Part shown: positions 24,503-35,463 of the stretch, piece after piece | Position numbering within the stretch: position 1 is the first letter of the stretch | Layout: the number at the start of each line of letters is the position of its first letter | Source of the DNA: Tenodera sinensis | Lineage: Eukaryota; Arthropoda; Insecta; Mantodea; Mantidae | NCBI GenBank assembly: GCA_030765045.1 | Contig: CM060967.1 | Span: 145,561,251 to 145,625,250 of the forward strand | Direction: 5' to 3' | DNA: 64,000 nucleotides | The notes under the pieces: generated by a model | Seen by the model: the letters and a program-made list of their open reading frames with translations, nothing else | Told to the model about the DNA's origin: nothing | The model's database searches: none | Program-made: the position numbers and the translations under genes

Positions 24503-24660
24503 ACCTGCGGAAAGAAAATCGTTCCAGTGAATTTCAATGTTGTGAAGGCCATAACTCGGAAATGAAGCATTTCTGGACACATGTTATAATGAACTAATTT
24601 GATTGTATACATGTGGGAAATACATACCTGAAATTATGCCCCGTATTTTTTAAACACCTG
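24503..24660 (-). repeat. Right terminal inverted repeat of the DD41D element
   Basis: Reverse complement matches the left TIR over its whole length apart from the 78-bp extra unit there. It begins eight bases after the transposase stop codon, so the gene nearly abuts the TIR. Confidence 0.9.
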
Positions 24661-24764
24661 AATAGTAATTGAAGATGCTCCAAAGTATTACATCATTAAA
24701 ATGTGTATAAGACATTTCAACATCAAAGTTTGAAATTCCAAATAAAGATTTAAATAACCTCTAT

Positions 24765-25250
24765 AAGACAGCTAAAAACCACAACTATTCTTATAATAAC
24801 ATAAAATGCGAAAAACAATTAAAATGCTCGGAATAGCCATTATAAGCTCTCAATTGAACAACATAACAATGAAGTGAAAAAGAACAAATTTTCTGTCTTC
24901 TAGGAAAACAGCACTTTCTTTTCATGGCCACAATGAAAATGAAGGATCTTCAAACAGGCAATTAATTATATTGCATATTTAAATGAATTAGCAAAATATG
25001 ACGCCTCTCTGAAAGAACACTTGGAGAAATCAACTGTTTTTCGTGCAACTTCGAGACTGACAATTTCAAGTGAGTGCCACATGACATACTGAATTAACAA
25101 AGAAATTTCTGATGTTTCCTTTGTTTCATTAATATTAGATGAAACTCCCGATATTAATAGTAAACAATTCTGTACCGTTCGTTACATAAATGTTATCGGA
25201 ATTGTTGAGCATTGAGCTTTTCTGGTCTGATAGAAAGGAGCTTCTGTTTT
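24765..25250 (+). pseudogene. hAT-type transposase remnant
   Basis: Conceptual reading with frame changes gives IEQHNNEVKKNKFSVF, then ALSFHGHNENEGSS, then INYIAYLNELAKYDASLKEH and later VSFVSLILDETPDINSKQF. The order (RGHNE-like motif, LAKYDxxLKEHL, then LDExxDI) is that of the hAT transposases with a DUF4371/ZMYM-like layout, judged from memory of the family. There are at least two frameshifts and several stops, for example after CHMTY and after VEH. The region after 25250 may hold more, but I could not read it safely. It lies just right of the DD41D element, which may have landed in or next to it. Confidence 0.72.
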
Positions 25251-25846
25251 GAATCATGCTCTCAATATTATCGAAGATTTCTTTTATAACATGATAAAAG
25301 ATAAGAAATCCGAAGCGTAATTCTATTCAAATTGGGTCATATTTTAACAAATGTTTACAATATTCGTTGGATTATATACCCAAGTCTCATAGTCAAGCTA
25401 CGCCAGTGCACAACGCTTGCCTTTCTCAGTGTCAAAGAATGAAAAAATAAATAAAAAATTCACTTAGCACAAAATTCCCTACGGAAGCAACTATATACTG
25501 CCTCATCGCTCTGAAGATAGAGAATCGTTTTTTAACCCCAGTGGAAGTGGTGAGAGGCCGTTAGTCTTTTGCTCAAAGGCAGCCCACCGTAAAGGTTGAC
25601 CCGATTCTTTCAGCAGCATTTTTTGCTAGCAACTTGAACGCAAGAAATGTTCGTTATCAGTCCCACCAGGCTGCAATCCCTAAGATACCTCCACTATGCA
25701 CGAGTTTCTTTACATTCAAAGTACTTTTAGCATTACTAAAAATTAAAGTATTAAGTAAACTTAATTCAGTTCTAAGATTATGACTGTCGAAATCATCAAT
25801 TGTGTGATTTAAGGGAAGATGGCAATTTACATGGTCGAACTTTCGA
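25251..25846. other. Unassigned stretch, possibly more hAT remnant
   Basis: Partial resemblance to hAT continues weakly to about 25400. Beyond that I see nothing. A GC-richer patch is at 25530-25610. Confidence 0.3.
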
Positions 25847-26518
25847 TTTTTTACGTTCTCTACTACGTATAATAAGTAGGGGAGGTATTGTAAACCACCC
25901 AAAAATTCGATGTCAAGATTTCGCCGGAAATATATGTTTTGAGGCCACCTGAATCCCCCCAAAAAAAGAGTTTTAGAAAAGGCCCGCATGCGTGTGCGTG
26001 CGTGTACAACACAACTCAAAGACAAAATGTTGGTTAAAAACCAAAGATGGTATTTAAGTTTAATATATTTCCAGGATGGGACACAATGATTTTGAAGAAA
26101 ATTCCTCCACGCTAGACTAATCTTTACATGGAAAATATTTATTTTCTCAAAATGGCTCTAACGATTTTGATTAAAATGCCAAAGATACAAGGTATTCTTA
26201 TTGCGAATTAAATGTATATTTTTAATGTTCGGGCTACAGCCCATGTAGTCCTGTTTACTCTTGATGACTGTTGTATAACTTATAAAGCGTAAAAGAGGCC
26301 AAATCTTCCTATACAAAAACGTACATCTCGTTTGAACACAAGTTTTGTCTAGATGTACTTTTTGTGGAGATATTCCCTATTATTTTGCTGTATTCAAATG
26401 TTTCTCAAATGTGAGGTCATTGTTCACTTTTTGTACCTGTTTGGCCGTGCAAAGAGATACCAATTTCCAAGTTTTGAAAGATTTGACTATCATTCAAAAC
26501 CTACTGTGTTCCCATGTT
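25847..26518 (+). repeat. Family A, 3'-truncated
   Basis: Plus-strand copy starting ATTTTTTACGTTCTCTACTAC and running to the CCTACTGTGTTCCCATGTT block; the last about 150 bp and the 3' terminus are absent. The simple repeat (about 25985-26010) is short and GC-mixed. Confidence 0.82.
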
Positions 26519-26777
26519 AAGAAATTCAGCAGTGACGTAATACATACTTCAATTCCATGTAAGCAATTCTTGATTTCTGTCATATTTCGCACTTGATAGG
26601 AAATCACATTTTAAGAAAAAGCATACATTTTGGAAATAGCACCTTCAAAAATTATGTAAAGTAAATTGAACATTTCAAGCCAAAAGCTCACAAAAATAAT
26701 TATACCTGAATGATATATTTATATTCGTGCATAAGTTCTTAGATTTTGGTAAAATACCTATCCAGTTTCATATAAAC
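26519..26777. other. Spacer between two family A copies
   Basis: AT-rich; nothing recognised. Confidence 0.35.
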
Positions 26778-27471
26778 CTGTTTTAGACCCCTTAATAAAA
26801 AAAGCATTTTTAGAAAAAGGTCCGTGTGTGTGCGTGTGCGTGTGCGTGTGCGTGTGTACAGCATAACTCAAAAGCGAAGTCAGTTAAGTTTATTATCTTT
26901 TAAGGATACGACACGAAGATTTTTCAAGAAAACTCCTGCACTATAAACTTTTCTTCACATGGAAATTTTTTCGAAATGTTTAAGATATTTTTATCACAAG
27001 GGAATGTATATTTTGAATTTTCTGGGTGTAGCCAAAGTAGTTCTGTTTACCCTTGATGACTTTTGAATAACTCGCAAACCATTGACGGATAGACCGAATC
27101 TTACTATACAAAAATATATATCTCGTTAAAACACACTGCTTATGTCCAAATAATTTTTTTTGTGGAATGAACCATTTCGGAGATATTCCTTGTTATTCGT
27201 GCGAGTTTTGGAATAGTTAAACTTTCGTCAAATGGAAGATCGTTATTCATTCTTTTATATTTTAGCCGTTCAAAGAGAAGGGAATCTCAAAACTTTAAAA
27301 GCCTACTGTTTTCCCATATTCTGTTTGCACCTACAAGGAAATAAGCAATAAGATAATCTTTGCAACTGTTTATCTTAACTAACACGAAGAAGATATAGGA
27401 ATAAGAGTTTGTAAGAATGGTTAGTACAAGAGTAGAGAAAGTCATGTGAGTGCAACACATAAGATTTTTTC
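26778..27471 (+). repeat. Family A, 5'-truncated
   Basis: Plus-strand copy beginning at the GACCCCTTAATAAAAAAAGC block, about 100 bp inside the consensus, and complete at the 3' end (GTAGAGAAAGTCATGTGAG, then T-run). The simple repeat (26818-26860) is a TGTGCG-type tract. Part of the middle (the GATTTTGATTAAAATG block) is deleted. Confidence 0.85.
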
Positions 27472-27841
27472 ATATTTGCGCTACCCAAATATATTAGACC
27501 CCTCCCTCTTCATTGGGGTATATAATATGCAATTCAGAAATTTCAATTATAAATACCAGGTAATTGAATCACTACAAAAATAAAAATGCTGAAGAGGTAT
27601 TTAATGAAGGATTCGCTATCACAACTCTGATAACTTTCGTCGTGTTTCGTGTAAATCTGAGTCATTCTTTGATATAAGAACCAAAATGTGCAAAATTATA
27701 ACCGCGTGTGAACAAAATGTTAACATTTGCTTGAATTATGCACACATTTTTCGAGTGAGAAATTAGCAAATATATTAATCAGCGTTCAAAGGTTGTTATG
27801 TATTATATTAGACAATGTCGTTAAACGTTCTACAATACCTA
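27472..27841. other. Unassigned stretch
   Basis: AT-rich, no feature recognised. Confidence 0.35.
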
Positions 27842-27982
27842 ATTTATTCAGTGATTGACTCATTCATTAATTGACTCATTCATTCATTAACTCCTTCATT
27901 GACCCATTCATTGACTCATTTATTCATTAACTCATTCATTAACTCATTCATTAACTCATTCATTCATTGACGCATTCATTTA
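27842..27982. repeat. ATTCATT(A/G)ACTC minisatellite
   Basis: Variable tandem array of TTCATT, TGACTCA and TAACTCA pieces. The clearest stretch is (ATTAACTCATTC) repeated in the middle. About 140 bp. Units differ by 4-base steps, pointing to slippage of an ATTC/CATT core. Confidence 0.85.
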
Positions 27983-29199
27983 AAGTGAAGTGGAACCACA
28001 GTGCAACCAGAAGGACAAAGCATAACAAACTGTATAAATCGAAATGAATTGCTTGTAAATGAAAAGCCTATTAATTACGACAAAAAGAACCAGCTTAATG
28101 AACAAATCTTCTAAAAGTACCCAATTTAGTGGTGGAAACTTTCCCAAAAAACCAGCTTACTTATATACTCAATACGTAATGTAGATGTGTATGTACTCAG
28201 CTCAAAGATTTCTATAAAATGCGTTCTTTAAAAAGCCATGCCACTAAATTCAAGCACTCATCTCAATCACCTTCAATCTTTAAAAGGCTATTCACATCAC
28301 TCATTCTGATGTTAGAAGCAAAAGGAAACATTCTGATGATGAAGTGATATTCTTAGTTGTTCTTTGCTATGGCTTCATCCAACTTTTCTGAAGTTACTTT
28401 GGTCAGGAAATTTTCCCCATCATAAAAGAGGCACCAGTGTAAAGAATAAATTCCACACTGCAATTCCTAACATCGCAGATGCTGAAAAGAAATCGAGGAT
28501 AGTGCCAAAAAACGATTCGCAGAGAGCGAAATGGAAGAAAGGTTCAAGCGCTCAATCACAGGCGTAAGTTATGACATGAAGAAAGAATACGCATATATCT
28601 GTGTTTCGAAATACTGCTTCTAGGAAATGGAATGCATAAATTATAAAGCATACACGAGTTGTCAAAAAGATCTAAATCCTTTCCAGGAATATACGATGTT
28701 GTTCAAAGTAAACAAAGAATAATTAAAAAACAAAAAAAGGAAACAAAGATATATAAAAGTTGCACGGCTTGTTTTATTCGCTTATCAGTTCGCTTGTTCC
28801 CTACGTATTGATCACATAACCTCAATGTTTATTCTTTTCATGTTAATCATGGTAAATATTTCCCATAAATCGTTTGTAAACCCCCCTACATACAAAAGGC
28901 AGACGCAGCAGGCCGGATCTGACCTGATAAAATTCAAGCAGACAACCAATATTTCGGAAACAACGGGTGATCCAAAAGACTCCAAACCGGCTACGCTGTG
29001 TTGCCTGTACGCATCCTTGGCACTCGACGCCGACTGCCGCCGTCATAGAACGGCGCGGATGAAAGCATAAATTTTTAAAACTATTTTTAAAGACTTTGGT
29101 TCTCTCTGTAGTTAATTATGCCACGAAAAGTAATTTAGGACACAGTTTATACAAAGCTTTCCTTTTTTCTTCATTTTCTCTTTTTCTTTTTATAGACAT
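27983..29199. other. Unassigned stretch with a GC-richer segment
   Basis: No feature recognised in 27983-28800. From 28880 to 29060 GC rises and both strands are open (81 codons plus, 67 codons minus). Neither product resembles a family that I know. Confidence 0.3.
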
Positions 29200-29318
29200 T
29201 ACCATTTTTGACTTATTCCTTGTTATTGGTTTGAATTTTCAATTATAATTTTCTCAGGTAGAAAGTGCTTATTCGTTTGTTTATGTTCTGGCTATGCAAA
29301 GAGAATGGAATGTCTAAG
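29200..29318 (+). repeat. Family B fragment
   Basis: Contains TTATTCCTTGTTATTGG, then a TTTTCTCAGG block and GCTATGCAAAGAGAATGG, in the order found in family A and B 3' parts, but with many substitutions. It lies directly in front of a full family A copy. Confidence 0.5.
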
Positions 29319-29335
29319 CCATGACATGGTGACCA

Positions 29336-29463
29336 GTTTTTACTTTCTCTACTGGTAAGTAGAGGAAGTATTGTATTCCACCCAAAAATTTGATGTCAAG
29401 ATTTCACCGGAAATATGTGTTTTGAGACCCCCTGAATCCAAAAACAACATTTTTAGGAAAAGG

Positions 29464-29505
<42 letters not shown>

Positions 29506-30233
29506 AGTCTGTCAGTCTGTGTGTCAGTCTTTGGACAGCATAATTCAAAAACGAAAAGTCGGTTAAAAACCAAAGTTGGTATTTAAGTTTAATGTCTTTC
29601 AAGAATACGACACGAAGATTTTGAAGAAAATAGCCCCACCCTAAACTACCCTTTACATGGAAAATTTTTCGAAAATTTTTATTTTCATGAAAATGGCTCT
29701 AAAGATTTTGATTAAATTGTCATATGTTTGAGATATTGTTATGATAAATGAAATGTATATCTTGAATTTTCTGGCTATAGCCCCTGTAGTCGTACTTATT
29801 CTGGTCGACTTTTGAATAACTGGTAAACCGTTAGAGATAGACCAAATCATACTACACAAAAAAATGTAGATCTTGTTAAAATACGCAATTTATGCCCAAA
29901 TAAATTTTCTTGTAGGGTGAACCATTTCGGAGATATACCTTGTTATGTGTGCGAGTTACGGAAAACAGAACTTTCGTGAAATGGGTCATCGTTGTTCATT
30001 TTTTTATATGTTAATCATGCAAAGAGAACGGAATCTCAAAGGTAAAAAAGATTTGACTATCGCATAAAGTCTACTGCATTCTAATATTCCCCTTGCACCT
30101 ACAAGGAAATAAGCAATACGTTGTACAAATGTTTATCTTAACTAACACGAAGAAGATATAGGAATAAGAGTTTATAAGAATGGTTAGTACAAGAGTAGAG
30201 AAAGTCATGTGAGTGCAACACATACGATTTTTG
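29336..30233 (+). repeat. Family A dispersed repeat, full length
   Basis: Complete plus-strand copy (about 898 bp) from TTTTTACTTTCTCTACTGG to the ACATACGATTTTT tail. The simple repeat is a clean (TG)n of about 40 bases (29465-29504), followed by CAGTCTG triplets and the usual GGACAGCATAATTC. Good candidate for a consensus. Confidence 0.9.
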
Positions 30234-30286
30234 AAATATATGACGAGCTTAAGTTTACTATGTCGATCTCGGTTAGCATGAACTAG

Positions 30287-30710
30287 CTGAAACAGTGACG
30301 CCCAACCTTGTCTCTTTGGAGACACGTAATTAGCTGCTAGTCCCCACTCCACTCTTTCAGTCGGAGGGTGAACCAGCTCATGCCTGTGGCGTTTAGACTC
30401 GCAAGCAGTCAGTATCCAGTGACGGACATAGACAATTAGATAGCAGTTTCTAAGTCATGCGTTGAATTTTGTTCTCAGAAGACCTCTTCATTCTGGATTA
30501 TCTTTGCATAAATGCTAAGCAGTAAGAGACAGACAAAAACTTAATAAAAAACGTGAATCTCGTTAACACACACAATTTGTCAAATACTGTTTTTCTTTTG
30601 AGAGAACCATGCCCGAGATATTCTTTATTATTTGTCTGAATTTGCAAATATTTACACTTTTCTCAAATGGAATACGTTATTCGCTTTTTTATCTCTTGAA
30701 GTTCGTGAAA
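30287..30710 (+). repeat. Older repeat with family B 3' part; empty site of the SINE at 15801
   Basis: Starts with CCCAACCTTGTCTCTTTGG, then GTCGGAGGGTGAACCAGCTC and CAGTGACGGACA, then diverged family B text (CCGAGATATTCTTTATTATT). It matches 15717-15800 plus 15945-16270 without the SINE, and so gives the pre-insertion state. Confidence 0.7.
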
Positions 30711-31274
30711 CGTCTGTATTACGTCAACCTCTCTACACAAGTAGGCTAAGGAACGAGCGGAGTGGGTGAGTTACAGCCATGAATCAGTCAATTCTTAGTG
30801 TGAGAGAGAGAGTAAGAAAGAGTAAGAAAGAGTGAGAGGGAGGGAGAGGGTGAGAGGGGTGAGGGGGTCGAAGGAGCGGGAAGGGGTGGGAGAGAGTGAG
30901 TGAGCGTGTCAGCTCTATATGTCGTCGCTTGATGGAGAAATACAGCGAAGCAGTTATGAGTGATAGTACCGTCAGTTAGTGTTTGAGAGACAGAAAGTGA
31001 AGAAAGGCAAGTGACTCAAGGTTACGAGAAGAAAATAGTTGTGAATTGTAACATCATGAAAGACCGTAAAAGCGAACTGTATCTGTGCAGTCAGAGGAAA
31101 ATAAAGTGAAAAAAATACTGTACTTTGGTCATTTTTTACAATATAAATAACTGCGAATACTTTTATTTTATTCTTAAATGGCAATCCAATATGAAAATAA
31201 CAAAAATGACGTTACAGTATTTCAAAGCGTTGACTAAGCTCTTAACTAATGGCAGCACTATGCATTAGAGGGTT
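30711..31274. other. Purine-rich tract and possible LTR-like segment
   Basis: 30798-30905 is a purine-rich GAGAG/GGGTGAG tract. 30723-31138 starts TGTATTACG and ends TTTTTACA, with an AATAAA at about 31101. That is LTR-like, but I found no target-site duplication or primer-binding site, so the call stays open. Confidence 0.3.
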
Positions 31275-32122
31275 AAAATGTGTTACAGTCACTGGACTTT
31301 CTCTACTCTTGTACTGACTATTCGTACAAACTCTTCTTCCTGTTAGTCGAGATAAACATTTGCAGAAATTATCTTACTGCCGATTTTCTTAATAGATACA
31401 AGGGGAATATGTGAATGCAGTAGGCTGTGAGCTTTGAAAGCCCATTGTCTTTGCTCGCCCAGACAGATAAACTGATTATCAACCCTCCATTTGAGACCAG
31501 TTTAAGTGTTGCAAAATTCACATAAAACGAAATATCTCCGAAATGGCGCACTACAAAAAAAATTGCATTTGCACATGAATTATACGTTTTAACGAAATCT
31601 ACTGTTTCTGTATAGTAATATTTGGTACATCTCTTACGGTTTAACAGTTATGCAAAAGTCATCCAGAGAAAACAGGATACAAATATCTTAAATATATGTC
31701 ATTTTAATCAAAATGGCTGGAACCATTTTTGAGAAAATCAAAGCTTTTGTAAAGTGTTCCATGCAAAGGGTAGCTTAGGTTTGAGGAATTTTCTTCAAAA
31801 TCTTTGTGTCGCATCCTTGAAAGACAAACTCAAATATCAACTTTGGCTTTTAACCTGCTTTTCGTTTTTGAGGTGTGCTATCCACAAACTGACAAACACA
31901 CAGGCACTGACAGGCAGACAGACTGATACAGACAGACAGTCAGACGGACACATACAGATATACACAAACAGACAAGACACACACAGACCTTTTTCTAAAA
32001 ATTCTTTTTTTTGGATTCAGGAGGCATCAAAACATACGAGTATATTTCCGGTGAAATCTCAACATCGAATTTTTGGGTGGAACATAATACTACTACTTTA
32101 CTATACATAGTGGAGAAAGTAG
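31275..32122 (-). repeat. Family A, first of a head-to-tail pair
   Basis: Minus-strand copy (about 848 bp). It ends on the plus strand with GTGGAGAAAGTAG and an A-run, which is also the start of the next copy. The simple repeat (31900-31985) is a long CAGACA/CACA mix. The middle lacks the TATAGCCAGAAAATTCAAG block. Confidence 0.88.
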
Positions 32123-32982
32123 AAAAAAATCTTACGTGTTGCACTCACATGACTTTTTCTACTCTTGTACTAACCATTCAAACAAACTCTTATTCCTATA
32201 CCTGCATGTTAGTTAAGATAAACATTCGTATAAATTATCTTATTGCTTATGTCCTTATAGATGCAAGGGAGATATTAGAATACAGTAGGCTTTATGCGAC
32301 AATCAAATCTTTTTTACCTTTGAGATTCTTTCTCTTTGCACGATTAACATATAAAAAATGAACAACGTTGTTGCATTTCGCTAAAGTTGTTTTCCGAAAC
32401 TCACACACATAACAAGGAATAACTCCGAAATGGTTCACCCTACAAGAAAATTTATTTGGACATAAATTGTGTATTTTATCAAGATCTACGTTTTCGTATA
32501 GTATGATTTGGTCTATCTCTATAGGTTTACCAGTTATGCAAAAGTCGTCCAGAGTAAATACGACTACAGGGGCTATAGCCAGAAAATTCAAGATATACAT
32601 TTCATTTGTCATAAAAATATCTCAAACATATGGCATTTTAATCAAAATCACTAGAGCCATTTTCAAGAAAATCAAAATTTTCGAAAAATTTTCCATGTAA
32701 AGGGTAGTTTAGGGTGGGGCTATTTTCTTCAAAATCTTCGTGTCACATCCTTGAACGACATTAAACTTAAATACCAACTTTGGTTTTTAACCGACTTTTC
32801 GTTTTTGAGCTATGCTGTCCACAGTCTGACACACAGACACACACACACACACACACACGGACCTTTTTCTAAAAAAGTATGGATTCAGGGGGCCTCAAAA
32901 CATATATTTCCGGTGAAATCTGGACATCGAATTTTTGGGTTGAATACGATACTTCCCCTACTTACCAGTAGAGAAAGTAATA
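32123..32982 (-). repeat. Family A, second of a head-to-tail pair
   Basis: Minus-strand copy (about 860 bp) directly following the first. Both share the same A-run (about 32122-32129). It is well preserved: a 106-codon frame on the minus strand and a 77-codon frame on the plus strand are open, yet neither has homologues I recognise. The simple repeat (32830-32860) is (CA)n. It ends CAGTAGAGAAAGTAATAAC. Confidence 0.9.
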
Positions 32983-33450
32983 ACTGTAGCGTTGAACTAC
33001 AAGTTGAAAGTATAATAAAAATGTGAAGTATGTTTACCAAATTTTACTTATTCTTTGCCTAAATGCCTTATTTTGTGAAATAAATTATTGTTAGGAGTAG
33101 TATTATTCACTATTTGAACCATAAGCCGAAATGTAGAAGCACGGCCATAATCTGCAAACACTTCAAGACGAGCTTACAGATGTTTGCTTTGTTAAGCTAT
33201 GGACTCGTATTACTGAGCGAGATAATATTGTCTGCACGTGAAGCTATCATTTTCACTAATTGCTATCTCGCTTTTGATAAAGAGTGATGGAGTGAGGACT
33301 GGCAACTCGACTTGTGTGCAGTCCCAGCAGGTCCCGTCGGCTATTCGATCTGCGAGGTCATTTGCCACGACAGCGCACAGCTGGAATCCACACATTTCTT
33401 TTCATTCCTGTCTGCCCCTAAGCTACGGCAGAAGTACCGCAGTTCATACC
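32983..33450. other. Unassigned stretch
   Basis: 33230-33440 is GC-richer and open on both strands for 61-73 codons. No family is recognised. Confidence 0.3.
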
Positions 33451-33610
33451 AAGCTATAGCTCCGTGGTTGTGTGTAAAGCACTGACTTCCTGGGTTCCAT
33501 TCCTGGTGACCGACGCTGAGTATGGGATTTTCGTGGTTTCCCCAGCTCAGTAGGTGTCGGGGAATGAAGACTCTTACGCCATCTGTTGGTGCTGTGTTAA
33601 GACTAGATTG
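33451..33610 (+). repeat. Possible tRNA-derived SINE
   Basis: A box TAGCTCCGTGG at 33457-33467 and B box-like GGTTCCATTCC at 33493-33503 on the plus strand, spaced 25 bases apart. A short body (TTCGTGGTTTCCCCAG) follows. Only one copy is in the window and no tail was found, so the call rests on the boxes. Confidence 0.45.
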
Positions 33611-34043
33611 TGCTGCCCTCTGCAGCGGGTATATAATACCATTTCAGTAACTTGTCTTTGGTAACCCAGGAAACAAAAGTTCTGTAAATGGACGTTGTGA
33701 TAACACATGTGTGAGCAGAAGCTTTACTGTGTCAAGTCCTTGATTTCACTAGTGTGTAGCAACAGTAGGCGAATCTATTAATGTCCTTCAGCATATATTT
33801 GAGGTTCCAAGACGGTGTTCGGCGCCTTGCGGCTGTGCAGTTGCGGTGCACAGAGCACAAATAGCAATAGACATTGAATTTCTGGTGGTCTGTAGGGGCA
33901 ATCCCCTCCGTATCTCTTCCATTCCTATGCTTGTTTTATTAAGTCTATACGCCTGTGAAATTTCCAAACCTCAAAATTTCACACCAACTCACTCATAGAA
34001 ATCACCGTTTAATGTATAATGTAGAAAGCAAATTTCATATATA
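33611..34043. other. Unassigned stretch
   Basis: No feature recognised. Confidence 0.35.
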
Positions 34044-34181
34044 TTTACTTTCTCTACTGGTAAGTAGAAGGAAGTATTGTATCCCATCCAAAAATTCGAT
34101 ATCGAGATTTCACCTCAAACATGTTTTGAGACCTTCTGAATCCAAAAACAACATTTTTAGAAAAAGCCCAGTGCGTGAGTG

Positions 34182-34275
<94 letters not shown>

Positions 34276-34758
34276 TGTGTGTGTCAATCTGTGGACAGCA
34301 TAACTCAAAAACGAAAAGTCGGTTAAAAACCAAAGTTGATATTTAAGTTTAATGTCTTTCAAGGCTGCGACAGGAAGATTTTGAAGAAAATAGTCACACC
34401 CTAAACTACCCTTTATATGGAAAATTTTTCGACAATTTTAATTTTCTTGAAAATGTAGATCTCACTAAAACACAATTTAAATCTAAAAGATTTTTTTTGT
34501 TCAGTTTTTTATGTTAAGCGTGCAAAGAGAACGGGATCTCAAAGCTTTAAAAGATTTTACTATCGCTCAAAGCCTACTGTATTCTAATATTCTCCTTGCA
34601 CCTACAAGGAAATAAGCAATAAGACATTTTGTATAAATGTTTATCTCAACTAATACGAAGAAGGGATAAGATCTACTTACCTTGGGATAAGAGTTTGTAA
34701 GAATGGTTAGTACAAGAGTAGAGAAAGTCTAGTGAGTGCAACACATCAGCTTTTTAAA
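34044..34758 (+). repeat. Family A, internally deleted, with longest (TG)n
   Basis: Both termini are present, but the middle from about GAAAATG (34452) to TAGATCTCAC is joined directly, removing roughly 200 bp. A further gap lies around 34490-34505. The simple repeat (about 34171-34276) is the longest (TG)n of the family here, just over 100 bases. An internal-deletion derivative of this kind is typical of non-autonomous elements. Confidence 0.85.
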
Positions 34759-34924
34759 TTAGTTCCACGAATATATTATGTTATATAATATATATCTATA
34801 TTATATCTAAATGAAACACTTATTGCTCACACACACACTTATTCATATGTGTAAATACATTTTTTTGTAACTTTAAATGGAAGTATATTTTGGCAAGAAA
34901 GTTCTAGATCGAACAAGCTAATGA

Positions 34925-35000
34925 TATCTATAGCTCAGGCGGTAACGTCTATGACCCGCTTCTGAGGTTGCCAGCTTCACATCTGTGGGCCGATCAATCA
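34925..35000 (+). repeat. tRNA-like head, B box decayed
   Basis: A good A box, TAGCTCAGGCGG (34931-34942), is followed by GACCCGCTTCTGAGGTTGCC, but no GGTTC-type B box is left. Could be a decayed SINE; no second copy in the window. Confidence 0.35.
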
Positions 35001-35207
35001 GACTGGACTTTTCTATGGTTTCCTTCGGTTTTAAAATAAATATAGAATTGGATACTTAATACCATGACCTAAATTTCCACCTTAAGTCTATAACAATAGC
35101 AAAAATGCAACCGTGTGGTGATAGCGAATGCGCTGCCATCTATTCACACATAATCAAGGCAGTTACACTGTATGGTACCCTAATGCCATCTACGTGGCAC
35201 GTACAGA

Positions 35208-35463
35208 AACAGAGATACATTAAAATTGCTTGAATCACCATCCCCGTTTGACTCGAACTGCCTCTGGACCCTGTCAATTACCAGGATCACACCAGCGTCG
35301 CCGGTGTGCCGCAGGAGTTCTTTTACATGTCAGTAAATCTACTGTCGTTTTTAAGCACACTTAAAAACCATCGGTCTGGGACACATTTGAACCCGCGATC
35401 TTGGGATCAGTAGGCCAGCGTCTAACCAACTGAGTCACCCAGGCCAACCACAACAGAGATACA
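35208..35463 (-). mobile_element. SINE type 3, tRNA-derived, with target-site duplication
   Basis: The 232-bp element (35220-35451, minus strand) lies between AACAGAGATACA repeats (35208-35219 and 35452-35463). Minus-strand A box TGACTCAGTTGG (35426-35437) and B box GGGTTCAAATG (35384-35394) are well placed. The body carries AAGTGTGCTTAAAAACGAC, a TTTACTGACATG block and GAACTCCTGCGG, a module that I associate with SINEs of polyneopteran insects (memory only). The intact 12-base duplication suggests a fairly recent insertion. Confidence 0.85.

Larger units (their letters stand above)
23118..24660 (+). mobile_element. Tc1/mariner-type (DD41D) DNA transposon, complete but broken
   Basis: The element is bounded by long terminal inverted repeats: left 23118-23354, right 24503-24660. 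The right one is about 158 bp, and the left one is the same plus a 78-bp internal duplication. Termini begin CAGGATGTTTCAG (left) and CAGGTGTTTA (right, reverse complement). A TA lies directly left of the element (23116-23117). On the right the bases after the terminus are AATAG, so the expected TA is altered or displaced. One decayed transposase frame lies inside. The arrangement (long TIRs, single transposase, TA target) fits the IS630/Tc1/mariner superfamily. Confidence 0.92.

Noticed and set aside
27842..27982. CRISPR-like array of ATTCATTAACTC units
   Set aside because: Units are contiguous with no unique spacers, in an animal-type genome; it is a minisatellite.
30723..31138. Solo LTR starting TGTATTACG and ending TTTTTACA
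   Set aside because: An AATAAA is present but no target-site duplication, no PBS and no second copy; left as an open possibility in the stretch annotation.
34054..34362. 102-codon frame rich in Thr-His and the similar Cys-Val frames at 29371 and 44376
   Set aside because: They are the (TG)n/(CA)n tracts of family A and B repeats read as protein.
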